Shown here: positions 41,924 through 52,577 of the stretch, in pieces | Position numbering within the stretch: the first letter of the stretch is position 1 | How the letters are laid out: each line of letters begins with the position of its first letter | From: an uncultured Bacteroidota bacterium | Lineage (GTDB): Bacteria; Bacteroidota; Bacteroidia; Bacteroidales; P3 | Direction of reading: 5' to 3' | NCBI GenBank assembly: GCA_902793295.1 | Contig: CADBDA010000001.1 | Span: 124,001 to 188,000 of the forward strand | DNA: 64,000 bases | Notes under the pieces: model-generated | What the model was told of the DNA's origin: nothing | Databases searched by the model: none | Seen by the model: the letters and a program-made list of their open reading frames with translations, nothing else | Position numbers and translations under genes: made by a program

Positions 41924-43354
41924 ATGAAACATCAAAATTTCATTGATAGAGACAAGCTTTACGGAATGCTTGAAAATAATGCTCCCAGCGAGGCGCAACT
42001 CAACGACATATTGAACAAGGCCCGCAAACTGAAGGGATTGAACCTTGAGGATGTGGCCAAGTTGCTCAGCGTTGAGGACGAGAGCGGAATAAAGAAAATA
42101 CTTGACACCGCCGAATACTGCAAAAACGAGATCTACGGTCGCCGTCTGGTGCTCTTTGCACCTATCTATACCGGAAACGCCTGTGTGAACAACTGCGTGT
42201 ACTGCGGCTTCCGTCGCGACAACAAAGCGTTGAAACGTAAGATTCTGACTCTTGACGAGATTGAGACCGAGACGTTGCACCTGCTGCGAATGGGCCACAA
42301 ACGTGCGCTGCTGATTTGCGGCGAGAGCCCGCGCAACGATGCGAACTACATGGTCGAAGCCATCCGCCGCACCTATGCCGCCAAGGACGAGAAGGGCAGC
42401 ACTATCCGCCGCATCAATGTTGAGCTGGCACCTATGAGCGTTGAGGACTATGCCAAGCTGAAAGCTGAGAAGATTGGCACCTATGTCTGCTTCCAGGAGA
42501 CCTACGACGAGGTGGAATATGCCAAATTCCATCCTGCAGGAACGCCCAAAGCCGACTACCTGTACCGTCTGACCTGCATGGACCGCGCCATGGAAGGCGG
42601 CATCAACGATGTGGGCATCGGCGCCCTGTTCGGATTGGTTGACTACCGTTTTGAGATTCTCGCCATCATGGAGCATGCACGCCATCTGGAAGAGGACTAC
42701 GGCTGCGGCCCCCACACCGTCAGCTTCCCGCGCATAGAGCCCGCCGAAGGCACGCCGTTCAGCCTGCCCGAGAACATTCCGCACCCCGTCAGCGACAAGG
42801 ATTTCATGAAGATTATCGCCATTATCCGTATCGCCATGCCCTATACCGGCATCATCATCAGCACCCGCGAGCGTCCCGAGCTGCGTGACCAACTGGTGAA
42901 GTACGGCGTCAGCCAGATAAGCGCCGCCAGCGAGACCAACCCCGGCGGATATGATGAGGACAACAACAGCAACGAGGCAAAACCCTACGAAAAGACTGGC
43001 GACACCGGCGCCCAGTTCACCTTGGGCGACCACCGTTCGCTTGACGAGGTGATCAGCATGATGATTGACGGCGGCTATATTCCCAGCTTCTGCACCGGTT
43101 GCTACCGCAAAGGCCGTGTGGGAGCCGACTTCATGGATCTGGCCAAACCCGGCCTTATCAAGGAATACTGCAAGCCCAACGCCATGTTCACCTTCCGCGA
43201 ATACCTGGAGGACTATGCCAGCCCCGCCACCAAGGCCAAGGGCCTGGCGCTGCTCAAGGAGCTGACGCAGACCTTCAGCAAGGAAGAACTGAAGAAACGT
43301 GTCGAGGGCAATCTGTGCAAAATTGGCGAAGGCGAACGTGATTTGTACTTCTAA
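41924..43354 (+). CDS. hydG: [FeFe]-hydrogenase H-cluster radical SAM maturase
   Basis: HydG cleaves tyrosine to make the CO and CN ligands of the H-cluster, using one SAM-binding [4Fe-4S] cluster and a C-terminal cluster carrying a dangler iron. The 476-residue protein has the radical-SAM CxxxCxxC (GNACVNNCVYCGFRRDN) and the HydG-type C-terminal cysteines (SFCTGCYRKGRVG and EYCKPNA). The C-terminal cysteines separate it from ThiH, which has the same tyrosine-lyase activity but makes thiazole precursors. HydE, HydF and a hydrogenase are not in the window. Confidence 0.93.
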   Translation: MKHQNFIDRDKLYGMLENNAPSEAQLNDILNKARKLKGLNLEDVAKLLSVEDESGIKKILDTAEYCKNEIYGRRLVLFAPIYTGNACVNNCVYCGFRRDNKALKRKILTLDEIETETLHLLRMGHKRALLICGESPRNDANYMVEAIRRTYAAKDEKGSTIRRINVELAPMSVEDYAKLKAEKIGTYVCFQETYDEVEYAKFHPAGTPKADYLYRLTCMDRAMEGGINDVGIGALFGLVDYRFEILAIMEHARHLEEDYGCGPHTVSFPRIEPAEGTPFSLPENIPHPVSDKDFMKIIAIIRIAMPYTGIIISTRERPELRDQLVKYGVSQISAASETNPGGYDEDNNSNEAKPYEKTGDTGAQFTLGDHRSLDEVISMMIDGGYIPSFCTGCYRKGRVGADFMDLAKPGLIKEYCKPNAMFTFREYLEDYASPATKAKGLALLKELTQTFSKEELKKRVEGNLCKIGEGERDLYF

Positions 43355-43456
43355 TGGATGCGGTCCACGCATTTGTCGAACCTGCCAATCCTACATTTCG
43401 GAGGCTCAAAATGCCGTTTCCGACACAACAGATATCCCTGAGACATCAAAAGATAT

Positions 43457-43464
43457 TATTTTTG
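43457..43464 (+). promoter_or_regulatory. -7 box of the outer-membrane barrel gene
   Basis: TATTTTTG matches the consensus. Start near 43471 and a leader of about 80 bases. The gene is therefore separate from hydG, which ends at 43354. Confidence 0.5.
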
Positions 43465-43549
43465 CATCTGAATTCAACAACAGAAATGGGAATGCCGAAA
43501 ACCATTACAAAAGAGTAGGCACAACAAATTTTTAAAAAGACTATCTATT

Positions 43550-44206
43550 ATGAAAAAAATCTTTATGACCCTCGCTCTCATCGCTTTCGCAATGACAGCA
43601 AATGCACAGTTTGTTCTTGGTGGTCAGGTCTCTCTTGGCCACAATGGCGCTCATGACGATGATTTTACTGCTGGTATCAGCAACGCCACCACCAATATCA
43701 CCATCATGCCGAAAATCGGTTATCAGCTGAACGACAAAATGCAGCTCGGTATCCAGTTTGGTCTGAACTACAACTACAACAGAGGTTATATCAACCCCCT
43801 CGGCAGCGAAGATGACTATGTCTCCGGTTGGGGTACCGTGGTCAGATTCAATCCCTACTTCCGCTACAACCTGACCCAGTGGCGTAACTTCACCCTCTTC
43901 TGCGAAGCTCAGCTGAGCCTTGGTCTCCATCTCGAAACTCACAACTACAACACCGTGACCGACAATACCACCGACAACGCTGACGACTTCACCACCATCG
44001 GCCTCAGCATCGTTCCCGGTCTGAACTACGCTCTGAGCGACAAATGCTCGCTTGACCTCTATGTCAACCTGGCTCGCTTGGCTTGCGACTGGACCCTCAC
44101 CGACGGTGTCGACACCCACAGCTATGACCTCGACGTCAACATGAACGCTCAGGACCTCAACGCTCACCTTGGCAACTTCGCCATCGGCTTCAACTATCAC
44201 TTCTAA
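43550..44206 (+). CDS. Small outer-membrane beta-barrel protein
   Basis: The 218-residue protein has a signal peptide (MKKIFMTLALIAFAMTANAQ) and alternating amphipathic strands to a C-terminal aromatic (GFNYHF), as in 8- to 10-stranded barrels of the OmpA/OmpW kind. Codon choice is more biased to C-ending codons than in neighbours, which hints at high expression. It has its own promoter and a strong terminator, so it is probably an abundant monocistronic envelope protein. No specific function is seen. Confidence 0.78.
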   Translation: MKKIFMTLALIAFAMTANAQFVLGGQVSLGHNGAHDDDFTAGISNATTNITIMPKIGYQLNDKMQLGIQFGLNYNYNRGYINPLGSEDDYVSGWGTVVRFNPYFRYNLTQWRNFTLFCEAQLSLGLHLETHNYNTVTDNTTDNADDFTTIGLSIVPGLNYALSDKCSLDLYVNLARLACDWTLTDGVDTHSYDLDVNMNAQDLNAHLGNFAIGFNYHF

Positions 44207-44318
44207 TAGCTCATTCCCTCAACGGAATACTTTACACCATCACTACCCCAACTAACCCAAACTTCCCTCAACTTCCGATTTAACATGTAGATTGTTTTGT
44301 TGAATTCATAATGGTGCT

Positions 44319-44349
44319 GGACGTCCCCTTTTGGGGGCGTCCTTTTTTT
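44319..44349 (+). terminator. Terminator of the barrel gene
   Basis: GGACGTCCCC (44319-44328) pairs with GGGGGCGTCC (44333-44342), ten pairs with one G-U, followed by seven T on the plus strand. Confidence 0.85.
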
Positions 44350-44395
44350 GTGGATGTCGGGTGAGAATTGGAATTGTGCCGCTGGGGGATGATAA

Positions 44396-44429
44396 AACCC
44401 CGAAAGTATTTTGTCCAACTTTCGGGGTT
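44396..44429 (-). terminator. Terminator of the ispG transcription unit
   Basis: A perfect 12-bp stem (44396-44407 with 44418-44429, AACCCCGAAAGT) is followed on the minus strand by TTTTATC. It lies about 190 bases after the ispG stop. Confidence 0.7.
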
Positions 44430-44615
44430 CGTTGCATTTTCGGGGTTTCGTTTTTTGGCGGGCTGTCCTTCTTCGGTCTCTGTTTGCGATGAAAGTCTTT
44501 GAAAGTCTTTCTTCGGAAGCGCTTGAAGAGAAGGACGGCAGCAGGCCTTGAAAGGCTTTTGGTCGTCAGAGCTTGAAAGGGCCTTTGTCTGAAGGCCTCG
44601 GAAGGTGGACAACCG
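44430..44615. other. Structured non-coding stretch after ispG
   Basis: The interval is full of GAAAG/CTTTC strings. It contains two near-copies of GAAAGTCTTT at 44511-44530 region, two near-copies of CTTGAAAGG, and a long-range stem (GTCCTTCT near 44465-44472 with AGAAGGAC at 44529-44536). No known RNA family was recognised. It belongs to the 3' untranslated part of the mpl-Smr-ispG message if that reads to the terminator at 44396. Confidence 0.35.
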
Positions 44616-45749
<1,134 letters not shown>

Positions 45750-45814
45750 TGTTCTTGAAGGGCTAGTGCCGCCAGACATGCTGGACAGGCTTGTTGATGG
45801 GGGTTGTTTTGTAT

Positions 45815-46510
45815 TTATTTGAAATAGACTTCGGTGGCACCGACGCCGTATTTGGACATGGGCGCTTCGAAGAAGTGGACGTTGTCGTATTGCTTGAGCT
45901 CTTTGTTGATTTCGTCTTTGAGGATGCCTTTGCCGACACCATGGATGAAGGTCACCTTCTTCATCTTATTGGCGAAGGCATGATTCATGCAGAGGCGGAA
46001 ATAGTGCATCTGCATTTCGAAGGCCTCGTGCGGCGTCAGGTCGGCGGGCCGTTCGGTGAGCATGTCGATGTGGAGGTCCACTTCGGCTTCGCCCGGGGCC
46101 ACCTGATGTTGGAGCAGGATGTTGTCGGTCAGCGAGCGGGTGTTTTGCTGTTGCAGGTTGCTGAGTTGTTTTTTGAGTTTGGCCACTTGGTCTTTCAGGT
46201 TGGCCACCTGGTTTTTGAGTTGCTTGATTTCCTCGTCGGGCGTGAGCGGGACGGACACCTTGGCCGCCATGGGCATGGCGGAGGGCAGGGGAGTGCCTTT
46301 GCCCTTGAGGTGGTCCTCCATGGCTGCGTTGAAGAGTTTGCCTGCACCCTGCATGTCGGCCATGCGGATGAGTTCGTCGGGTTGCATGGGGATGTCAAAT
46401 CCTGTGTCGTCCTGCACAAAGACGAAGTCGTCGGTCACTTTGGTGACGATGCCGCCACCGGTTTGGTTGAGGAATTTTACTTTATCGCCAGGTTCGAATT
46501 TTGATTTCAT
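45815..46510 (-). CDS. DUF2027/Smr-domain protein, short form
   Basis: This 231-residue protein has a beta-rich N-terminal module (KFEPGDKVKFLNQTGGGIVTKV), a middle coiled coil (about 95-130, KQLKNQVANLKDQVAKLKKQ) and a C-terminal Smr domain. The Smr domain shows VDLHIDML, TFIHGVGKGILKDEI and GATEVYF. Smr domains occur in MutS2 and act as nucleases or bind stalled ribosomes; the DLHID and HGxGxG motifs here are intact. Family members I know are longer and carry an extra central domain. It follows mpl by only three bases, so both are one operon. Confidence 0.82.
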   Translation of the reverse strand: MKSKFEPGDKVKFLNQTGGGIVTKVTDDFVFVQDDTGFDIPMQPDELIRMADMQGAGKLFNAAMEDHLKGKGTPLPSAMPMAAKVSVPLTPDEEIKQLKNQVANLKDQVAKLKKQLSNLQQQNTRSLTDNILLQHQVAPGEAEVDLHIDMLTERPADLTPHEAFEMQMHYFRLCMNHAFANKMKKVTFIHGVGKGILKDEINKELKQYDNVHFFEAPMSKYGVGATEVYFK

Positions 46511-46513
46511 ATT

Positions 46514-47881
46514 TCAGTCTGTTATTATTTCGTTAGCTAAAGTGGCAAAATCAATGCCGTCGAAGTTGCCGCTACTCATCATTAAGAGGTTCTTGTTGTC
46601 GTTGTTATGGAATAACGTTTTGACGTGTTCCACCAGTTCCATGCTGTCGGTGAACACTTCGACGTTGCCTCCAAAGGCTTCGCAGACGGCCTTAGGATCA
46701 AGCGGCGGAAGCTTCTTTAGTTGTAGCGCGTGTTGGCTAAAGTAGACGCATCGCACGTCGGCCTCGTCCATTGTGCTGCGGTACTGTTGCAGGAACTCCT
46801 GCGTCAACGAGCTGAAGGTGTGCAGTTCCATACAGGCTATGAGTTTGCGGTCGGGATATTGTTCGCGCATGGCGTGGATGGTGGCACGGAGCTTTGACGG
46901 TGCATGGGCAAAGTCCTTGTAGACGGCGCAGGAGTCACCCTTCTTCACCAGCTCCAAACGCTTGCTGGCACCGCCGAAACTGCTGATGGCCTCATTGAAT
47001 GTGTCGTCGGCAATACCCAATTCGCGGCAGGCATAGCGAGCCGCGGTGAGGTTGAGCAGATTGTGACGTCCAAAGATTTGCAGCGACACGGGCGTTTCAT
47101 AGCCTGTAAGATAGGTTGTTCCATTCGTCACTTCATATTCCGGCACATCGTATGGCAGTTTGGCGATGTCGGTACGTGAGTTGCCAACGGCTACATTGTG
47201 CACCTCCTTGTCGTCGTCGCAGTATATGAGCGTTCCGCCCTCTTCGATAAGGTCAATGTACTTTGCGAACTGCTCGCGGTAGATGTCGAAAGTGGGGAAG
47301 ACGTTGATGTGGTCCCATTCTATGCCCGTGATGATAGCCACGTTGGGGTGGTAGAGATGAAACTTGGGACGGCGGTCGATGGGCGAGGTGAGGTATTCGT
47401 CGCCCTCGATGACCATCACCTTGGCGGTGTGGCTTAGTCGCACCATCACGTCAAAGCCTTTCAACTGGGCCCCTACCATATAATCGGCCTCTATTCCGCA
47501 GTGGGCCAGCACGTGCAGAATCATCGCCGTAGTGGTTGTCTTGCCGTGGCTGCCGCCGACGACGATGCGCAGTTTGTCTTTCGACTGCTCATAGAGGTAT
47601 TCGGGATAGCTGTAAATTTTCAGGCCCAGCTCTTGGGCACGCAGCAGTTCGGGGTTGTCGATGCGAGCGTGCATGCCCAGCACGACGGCATCGAGGTCGG
47701 GTGTGATGCGTTCGGGATACCAGCCTTCTTTTTCGGGCAGCAACCCTGCGTTCTGGAGACGTGTACGGGCCGGGTCGAAGATTTCGTCGTCGGAGCCGGT
47801 GATTTCGTAGCCTTTGGCTTTCAAAGCCAGAGCAAGATTGTGCATGGCGCTGCCGCCGATAGCTATGAAGTGGACTTTCAT
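46514..47881 (-). CDS. mpl: UDP-N-acetylmuramate:L-alanyl-gamma-D-glutamyl-meso-diaminopimelate ligase
   Basis: Mpl recycles peptidoglycan by joining the recovered tripeptide to UDP-MurNAc. The 455-residue Mur-ligase has the N-terminal Rossmann motif FIAIGGSAMHNLA and the ATP loop VVGGSHGKTTTTAMI. Also visible are EGDEYLTSP, the central-domain HN motif FGRHNLLNL and the C-terminal FAHAPSKLRATI. MurC is the close relative, but GGSAMHNLA and FxDFAHxP favour Mpl. It leads an operon with the Smr protein and perhaps ispG, 65 bases further on. Confidence 0.92.
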   Translation of the reverse strand: MKVHFIAIGGSAMHNLALALKAKGYEITGSDDEIFDPARTRLQNAGLLPEKEGWYPERITPDLDAVVLGMHARIDNPELLRAQELGLKIYSYPEYLYEQSKDKLRIVVGGSHGKTTTTAMILHVLAHCGIEADYMVGAQLKGFDVMVRLSHTAKVMVIEGDEYLTSPIDRRPKFHLYHPNVAIITGIEWDHINVFPTFDIYREQFAKYIDLIEEGGTLIYCDDDKEVHNVAVGNSRTDIAKLPYDVPEYEVTNGTTYLTGYETPVSLQIFGRHNLLNLTAARYACRELGIADDTFNEAISSFGGASKRLELVKKGDSCAVYKDFAHAPSKLRATIHAMREQYPDRKLIACMELHTFSSLTQEFLQQYRSTMDEADVRCVYFSQHALQLKKLPPLDPKAVCEAFGGNVEVFTDSMELVEHVKTLFHNNDNKNLLMMSSGNFDGIDFATLANEIITD

Positions 47882-47946
47882 TGTGAATGGTTATTAGTTG
47901 TTATACAATGTTTTCTTTAGGGTTTTCAGCATTGGTTTCTGGGTTG

Positions 47947-50571
47947 TCAGAATCGGTAGGCGAGGCCGGCCAGAAGATGACCGGGCACTTTGCGGTAGGT
48001 GACCGTGGAGACGGCGTAGGGCGACGAATTCACCGCCAGCCAATCCATACTGTCGAGGTGCAACAGATTGCTGCCGCGCAACATCAGCCGCCAGTTGCCC
48101 ATGCGGTATTCCATACGGAAGGAGAGGTCGTGGAAATTGCGGGTATAGCTGTTGTTTTCGAGGTGGGTGTAGCTGTAGCGGACCTCACCGTTGAAGCGTT
48201 TGAAGGAGACGATGAAGGCAGCGTAGGCGCCCTGTTGTTGCAGTTTGCTGCTGAGCGTGGTAAGTGCAGTTATCTCGCTGGAGGTGGTCTGGTAGTCGAA
48301 GCCGATCTCGGCGTTGTACGGTTTTTTGGAGCGTGACACCAAAGCGAAGCGCAGGCTGTAGGAGGAGGAGGCAATGTTGCCGTCGGTGTTGTTGACGGTG
48401 GTCTTGCTGTCGCTTTTGGTGACCGTGCCGAACAGTTTGGCGTCGATGGGCCATGAGCCGAGCCCCTTGCTGATGTGCGAGCTCAGGTAGCGTGTGGTCA
48501 TCTCGCCGTCGTTGTTGTAGAGGGTGAAGGTGACGGTGTTGCTGTCCTGGATGCTATGGGGCTTGAGGGTGAGGCTGCTGCTGGTGATGCCCGCACCGGC
48601 GAAGAAAAGTGTGTTGGAAAAGAGGTCGAAGATGTAATAGTTCAGGTTGAGGTTGCGCGACTCCGATTGAGGATCGTTGATTTGCGAGCCGATGCAAATG
48701 CTGTTGTAGCCGGTCACCATAGGGGCGCGCAGAAGGTGCTCGAGGTCGATGTCTTGGTCGTCCATCGATGCCGAGAGGGAGAGCCGGTGAGTGCTGCTGA
48801 GCTGGAGTGTCAGTTCGGCATGGGGCAGTATGGTGAACGACGGCCCAGAGTCGGGGAGGCCATCGATTGTCGATGTCCATTTTTCGTAATCCATGGAGGC
48901 ACCGATGGAGTAGCGGAAGAGGCCTTTGTTCTTGTTGAAGGAGATTTCGGCGAAGGGGCTGTCGAAGGTGATGGACGCCACGACGGAGTCGACTGCCTGA
49001 GGGCCGTAGCGCAGTTCGCTGTGCGAATGGCTGAAACCCAACGTGGCATTGAGCGTGTGCTTGTTGCCCACCTGCAGCGCGTAGGAGATGTCGGGCGCCA
49101 CTTCGAAATCGGTGATGTCCTTGTGTGTGTCGATGCGGTAATCGGAGCCGTCGGCCAGATAGCAGGCGAAGGGCAGGATGACCCGGTCGGTCAGCAGCCC
49201 GTAGCTGTAGTTGCGGCGCGAGTGGGTCATGTTGAAATGGGCGGAGAACATCGAATTGCCCCGCTGGATGTTGAGCACCATTTCCTCGTTGAAGGTCTGT
49301 TTGGACATGCCGTTGTCCTCGTCGGCCCTCATGTTGTTGAAACCGCTTTCCCTCAGGCTGTCGTGCGCATCCATACGTGAGCGGATGAACTGGGTGTGGT
49401 TGCTGAACTCAACATCATCGTTGGGAGTCCAAGTCTGCTCCATTTGTCCGGTGAAGAAAAGGTTGCGATTGCTGCTATGGAGCGCGTGGTTGTTGGAGAA
49501 GCCCAGCGACACGTAATCCAGTTGCGACAAGCTTTCGGCCTCGAGGCCTGTGCCGTTGAGGATGAGGTTGCCCTTCATGGAGAATTTGTCGGACGGTTTC
49601 CAGTTGCCGCTGAGGGTGGCCACGCCATTGTTGGAGGCATAGACGTTGCTGGGCGGCATGAGCAATGCTATTTCGTCGTCGGATAAGTGGAAACCTTCGC
49701 CGTGGGAGGAGAGCAGGTTTTCGAGGCCGACGATGTGTCGGATGTAGTCGCCGAAGGAGAAGACCGCTTCGCCGGTGTTGTTGGCCGAGAGGATGGCGGT
49801 GAGGGACAATTTTTTGCCGATGAGCAGTAAGGAATTCTCGCTTTTGAATTTGTTGCGGAAGCCCGCCATGGCCGACACTTTGCCGTTGGCGCGAGCGCGA
49901 CCGTCGGTGGTCAGGTTGAGGGTGGTCAGTTCGCGACCGGAGAAGTTGTCGATGATGCTGTTGGAGCGTCCGCGTGTGAGCAGTTCGACCCCCTGGATGG
50001 CATCGGCCGAGAGGGTGTTGAGTGCGCCGTCGCTGCCTGAGGAGAAGAGGTCGCGACCGTCGACGGTGATGCGGTCCACCTTCTTGCCGGCGTAGCTGAC
50101 ATCGCCGTTGTCGTCCACCTCCATGCCCGGAATCTTGTTGAGCACTTCGGCGGCGTTGTCTTCGGCGCCCGTTTTGAAGTATTCGGTGTTGAATTTGATG
50201 GTGTCGCCACGGATTTCGACGCTTTTGTATTCGGCCTCCACTTTGACGGCGTTCAGCTGCTGGGCGTCGGCCTTAAGGCGGATGTCGATGTGCTTCTGAG
50301 CCGCATCAAGCGGTTGGCGGTACTCTTTGTAACCCAGGTAGCGAACCGCCAGCCAGTTTTTTGGCGAGGGGTTTGCCTTGATGGAGAAATGGCCATTGGC
50401 GTCGGTGATGGCGTAGGCGATGGGGGTGGCATTGGTGTTGCTGTCGGCATAGAGCATGACGGTGGCGTAGGTGGCATGCTCGTTGTCTGAGAGCCAGACG
50501 GTTCCCCGGATTTGGGCAAGAAGCGCCAAGGGGCACAGCAGCAAGAGGACAAGCGAGGCGGAATGTTTCAT
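47947..50571 (-). CDS. TonB-dependent receptor paired with a GLPGLI protein
   Basis: The 874-residue outer-membrane protein has a signal peptide (MKHSASLVLLLLCPLALLAQ), a CarboxypepD_reg-like domain and a plug region (AEVLNKIPGMEVDDNGDVSYAGKKVDRITVDGRDLF). A large barrel ends LAGLAYRF. The barrel lacks a SusC-type length and signature and resembles the outer-membrane beta-barrel family often found next to GLPGLI genes. Seven bases separate it from that gene. The substrate is unknown. Confidence 0.87.
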   Translation of the reverse strand: MKHSASLVLLLLCPLALLAQIRGTVWLSDNEHATYATVMLYADSNTNATPIAYAITDANGHFSIKANPSPKNWLAVRYLGYKEYRQPLDAAQKHIDIRLKADAQQLNAVKVEAEYKSVEIRGDTIKFNTEYFKTGAEDNAAEVLNKIPGMEVDDNGDVSYAGKKVDRITVDGRDLFSSGSDGALNTLSADAIQGVELLTRGRSNSIIDNFSGRELTTLNLTTDGRARANGKVSAMAGFRNKFKSENSLLLIGKKLSLTAILSANNTGEAVFSFGDYIRHIVGLENLLSSHGEGFHLSDDEIALLMPPSNVYASNNGVATLSGNWKPSDKFSMKGNLILNGTGLEAESLSQLDYVSLGFSNNHALHSSNRNLFFTGQMEQTWTPNDDVEFSNHTQFIRSRMDAHDSLRESGFNNMRADEDNGMSKQTFNEEMVLNIQRGNSMFSAHFNMTHSRRNYSYGLLTDRVILPFACYLADGSDYRIDTHKDITDFEVAPDISYALQVGNKHTLNATLGFSHSHSELRYGPQAVDSVVASITFDSPFAEISFNKNKGLFRYSIGASMDYEKWTSTIDGLPDSGPSFTILPHAELTLQLSSTHRLSLSASMDDQDIDLEHLLRAPMVTGYNSICIGSQINDPQSESRNLNLNYYIFDLFSNTLFFAGAGITSSSLTLKPHSIQDSNTVTFTLYNNDGEMTTRYLSSHISKGLGSWPIDAKLFGTVTKSDSKTTVNNTDGNIASSSYSLRFALVSRSKKPYNAEIGFDYQTTSSEITALTTLSSKLQQQGAYAAFIVSFKRFNGEVRYSYTHLENNSYTRNFHDLSFRMEYRMGNWRLMLRGSNLLHLDSMDWLAVNSSPYAVSTVTYRKVPGHLLAGLAYRF

Positions 50572-50578
50572 AGGCTTG

Positions 50579-51280
50579 TCACATTCCCATCATTTGGAAT
50601 CCGCCCTGCCAACCTTCGAACCCCATCTCGCTGAGTTTCTTGGCGAGAATATCCTGCCATTCTTGTTGGGTCACTTTCTTGCCTTTGGAAGGCGCTTTGA
50701 TGTTGGGGTCTTTTTCGAGCGGCTTGATGTCGGTGAGGGTGTAGGTCATGGGGCCGACAGAGAGTTGCACCACCAATCCCGGCAAACCGTAGCAGCTCAT
50801 CGGGCCGGCGGGGATGGGCGTTTCGGCAGAGAACCATGCCACCATGTTGCTGTCGCCTTCGGCTTTGGTGCAGTTGTGACCGGCGATTGTGCGTGTTTCG
50901 TTGGTTATGCGCCAGTTGGCATTTTCCAGGGTGTCGATGATGATGAAGTTGCGGCCGAGGAAGTTGATTTGGGTGGTTCTTTCCTGGCGGGCGTAGTCGA
51001 TGTAAAACACCGGCATGGCGTTACCCATGCCCATATCGTCGTCGCTGAGGTCGGTATTTTTGATGAAGAGCGACTGTCCTTTGGCATAGGTGAGGGTGTA
51101 GAAACTTTTGCGTTTGCTGAGATAAGCCTTGATGGCATCGCGACTGGCTTCGTCTTGAGCAAGAGACAGTTTGTCGCCCAGGTCGATGGTTTCCTGATAG
51201 GTGCATTCGTACCCCACGGCTTGCGCCATGAGGGCGGAACAGGCGAGGAGCAGGAGAAGGCAGCAAAGTGTTTTTTTCAT
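50579..51280 (-). CDS. GLPGLI-family exported protein
   Basis: The 233-residue protein has a signal peptide ending LMAQ. It carries the family signature CYGLPGLVVQLSVG at about 175-188, preceded by an ITNETRTIAGHNCTKA region. GLPGLI proteins (TIGR01200) are widespread exported Bacteroidetes proteins of unknown biochemical role, often beside TonB receptors as here. The end is methionine-rich (FQMMGM), and MGMGNAMP occurs in the middle, which could bind copper, though this is speculation. Confidence 0.88.
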   Translation of the reverse strand: MKKTLCCLLLLLACSALMAQAVGYECTYQETIDLGDKLSLAQDEASRDAIKAYLSKRKSFYTLTYAKGQSLFIKNTDLSDDDMGMGNAMPVFYIDYARQERTTQINFLGRNFIIIDTLENANWRITNETRTIAGHNCTKAEGDSNMVAWFSAETPIPAGPMSCYGLPGLVVQLSVGPMTYTLTDIKPLEKDPNIKAPSKGKKVTQQEWQDILAKKLSEMGFEGWQGGFQMMGM

Positions 51281-51410
51281 TGTAAATAATCTTGTGTGTT
51301 AATGATTTGGGTGGCTTTTTTGAAGGGAGTCGTTTTTAATAGGGACGATGTCCTTGTCGGATGTGCCGTGCACGAAGGCACAGGCGGGGATTGGGTTCGT
51401 TCGGCAAAGA

Positions 51411-52454
51411 TCACATAGGCATCTGCTGGCTGAGGCAATGGAAGCTGCCGAGGCCCCAGATGATGTCGGTGCTGTCGATGCCCACGATTTCGCGTGAGGG
51501 GAAGCACTCCTCGAGGATGTAGGCGGCGCGGGTGTCGTTGTCGCACTTGTATGTGGGGAAGATGACGAGGCCGTTGCAGATGTAGAAGTTGGCGTAGGAA
51601 GCGGGCAGGCGCTGGTCCTCCCAGATGACGGGCGAAGGCATGGGCAGTTCGACGATGTTGGGTTGTTTGCCGTTGGCCAGCCGGCAGCTGTTGAGCCGTT
51701 GGAGGTTCAGTTGGAGCGGTTGGTAGTTTTCGTCGTTGTGGTCGTATTCGACGGCGGTGATGATGGTGTCGTCGTTGACAAAGCGGGAGAGGTCGTCGAC
51801 ATGGCCGTCGGTGTCGTCGCCCACGATGCCGTCGCCCAGCCAGATGATGTTGTCGACGCCGTAGTAGGCATGGAGGTGCTGTTCGATCTGGTCGCGGTTG
51901 AGGTCGGGATTGCGGTTGGGGTTGAGCAGGCACGATTCGGTGGTGAGTAGGTCGCCCTTGCCGTTGACATCGATAGAGCCCCCTTCCATGACGATGTCGG
52001 GTTGGAACATGGTGATGCCCAGCGCGTCGGCGATGCGTGCGGGAATCTGGGAGTCGAGTTCGAACGGGTATTTGCCGCCCCATGCGTTGTGGTTCCAATT
52101 GACCAAGGCGCGCATGCCCGGCACCTTGTGGTTGAGGAGGAAGGCAGGGCCGTGGTCGCGGCACCAGGCGTCGTTGGTGGGGAAGCGGTGAAATTCGACA
52201 TTGACCATGAAGGCGTCGGCCTCCTTGAGCGCCTGACGGACGCGGTTCTCCATGTCTTCGTCGAGCACGTTGATGTGGACGGTTTCCACCTCGGTCAAGG
52301 TCTTGATGAAAAGATGGTAGGAAGGGAAGATGGAGTTTATCTTTCCGGGCCAGGAGTCTTCGTTGTGTGGGTAGCTGAGCCAGGTGGCCTCATGCTTTTC
52401 CCATTCGGCAGGCATGTAGAAGCCGCGGTCTTTTGGAGTGGGGGTGATGATCAT
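51411..52454 (-). CDS. aguA: Agmatine deiminase
   Basis: AguA hydrolyses agmatine to N-carbamoylputrescine and ammonia. The 347-residue protein starts MIITPTPKDRGFYMPAEWEKHEATW. It has the guanidine-modifying fold signatures (FPTNDAWCRDHGPAF, EGGSIDVNGKGDLLTTESCLL, GDDTDGHVDD) and the catalytic cysteine in GSFHCLSQQMP near the C-terminus. The next enzyme, aguB, is encoded 124 bases upstream on the same strand, so the two make putrescine from agmatine. Confidence 0.94.
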   Translation of the reverse strand: MIITPTPKDRGFYMPAEWEKHEATWLSYPHNEDSWPGKINSIFPSYHLFIKTLTEVETVHINVLDEDMENRVRQALKEADAFMVNVEFHRFPTNDAWCRDHGPAFLLNHKVPGMRALVNWNHNAWGGKYPFELDSQIPARIADALGITMFQPDIVMEGGSIDVNGKGDLLTTESCLLNPNRNPDLNRDQIEQHLHAYYGVDNIIWLGDGIVGDDTDGHVDDLSRFVNDDTIITAVEYDHNDENYQPLQLNLQRLNSCRLANGKQPNIVELPMPSPVIWEDQRLPASYANFYICNGLVIFPTYKCDNDTRAAYILEECFPSREIVGIDSTDIIWGLGSFHCLSQQMPM

Positions 52455-52577
52455 GAAGTTAGATATTGAAAGTTTTTCGTTGATTTGATTTGTTGTCGAT
52501 GCGGACGGAATTGCGCGGGTTTTGCCCACGGTGGTGGCACGTGGCGGTTGCGGGGATGCCTTTTCGGGGCAAGGCGC

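Noticed and set aside
44280..44612. A 110-codon minus-strand frame downstream of ispG
   Set aside because: It runs through two intrinsic terminators and has no start context or family resemblance.
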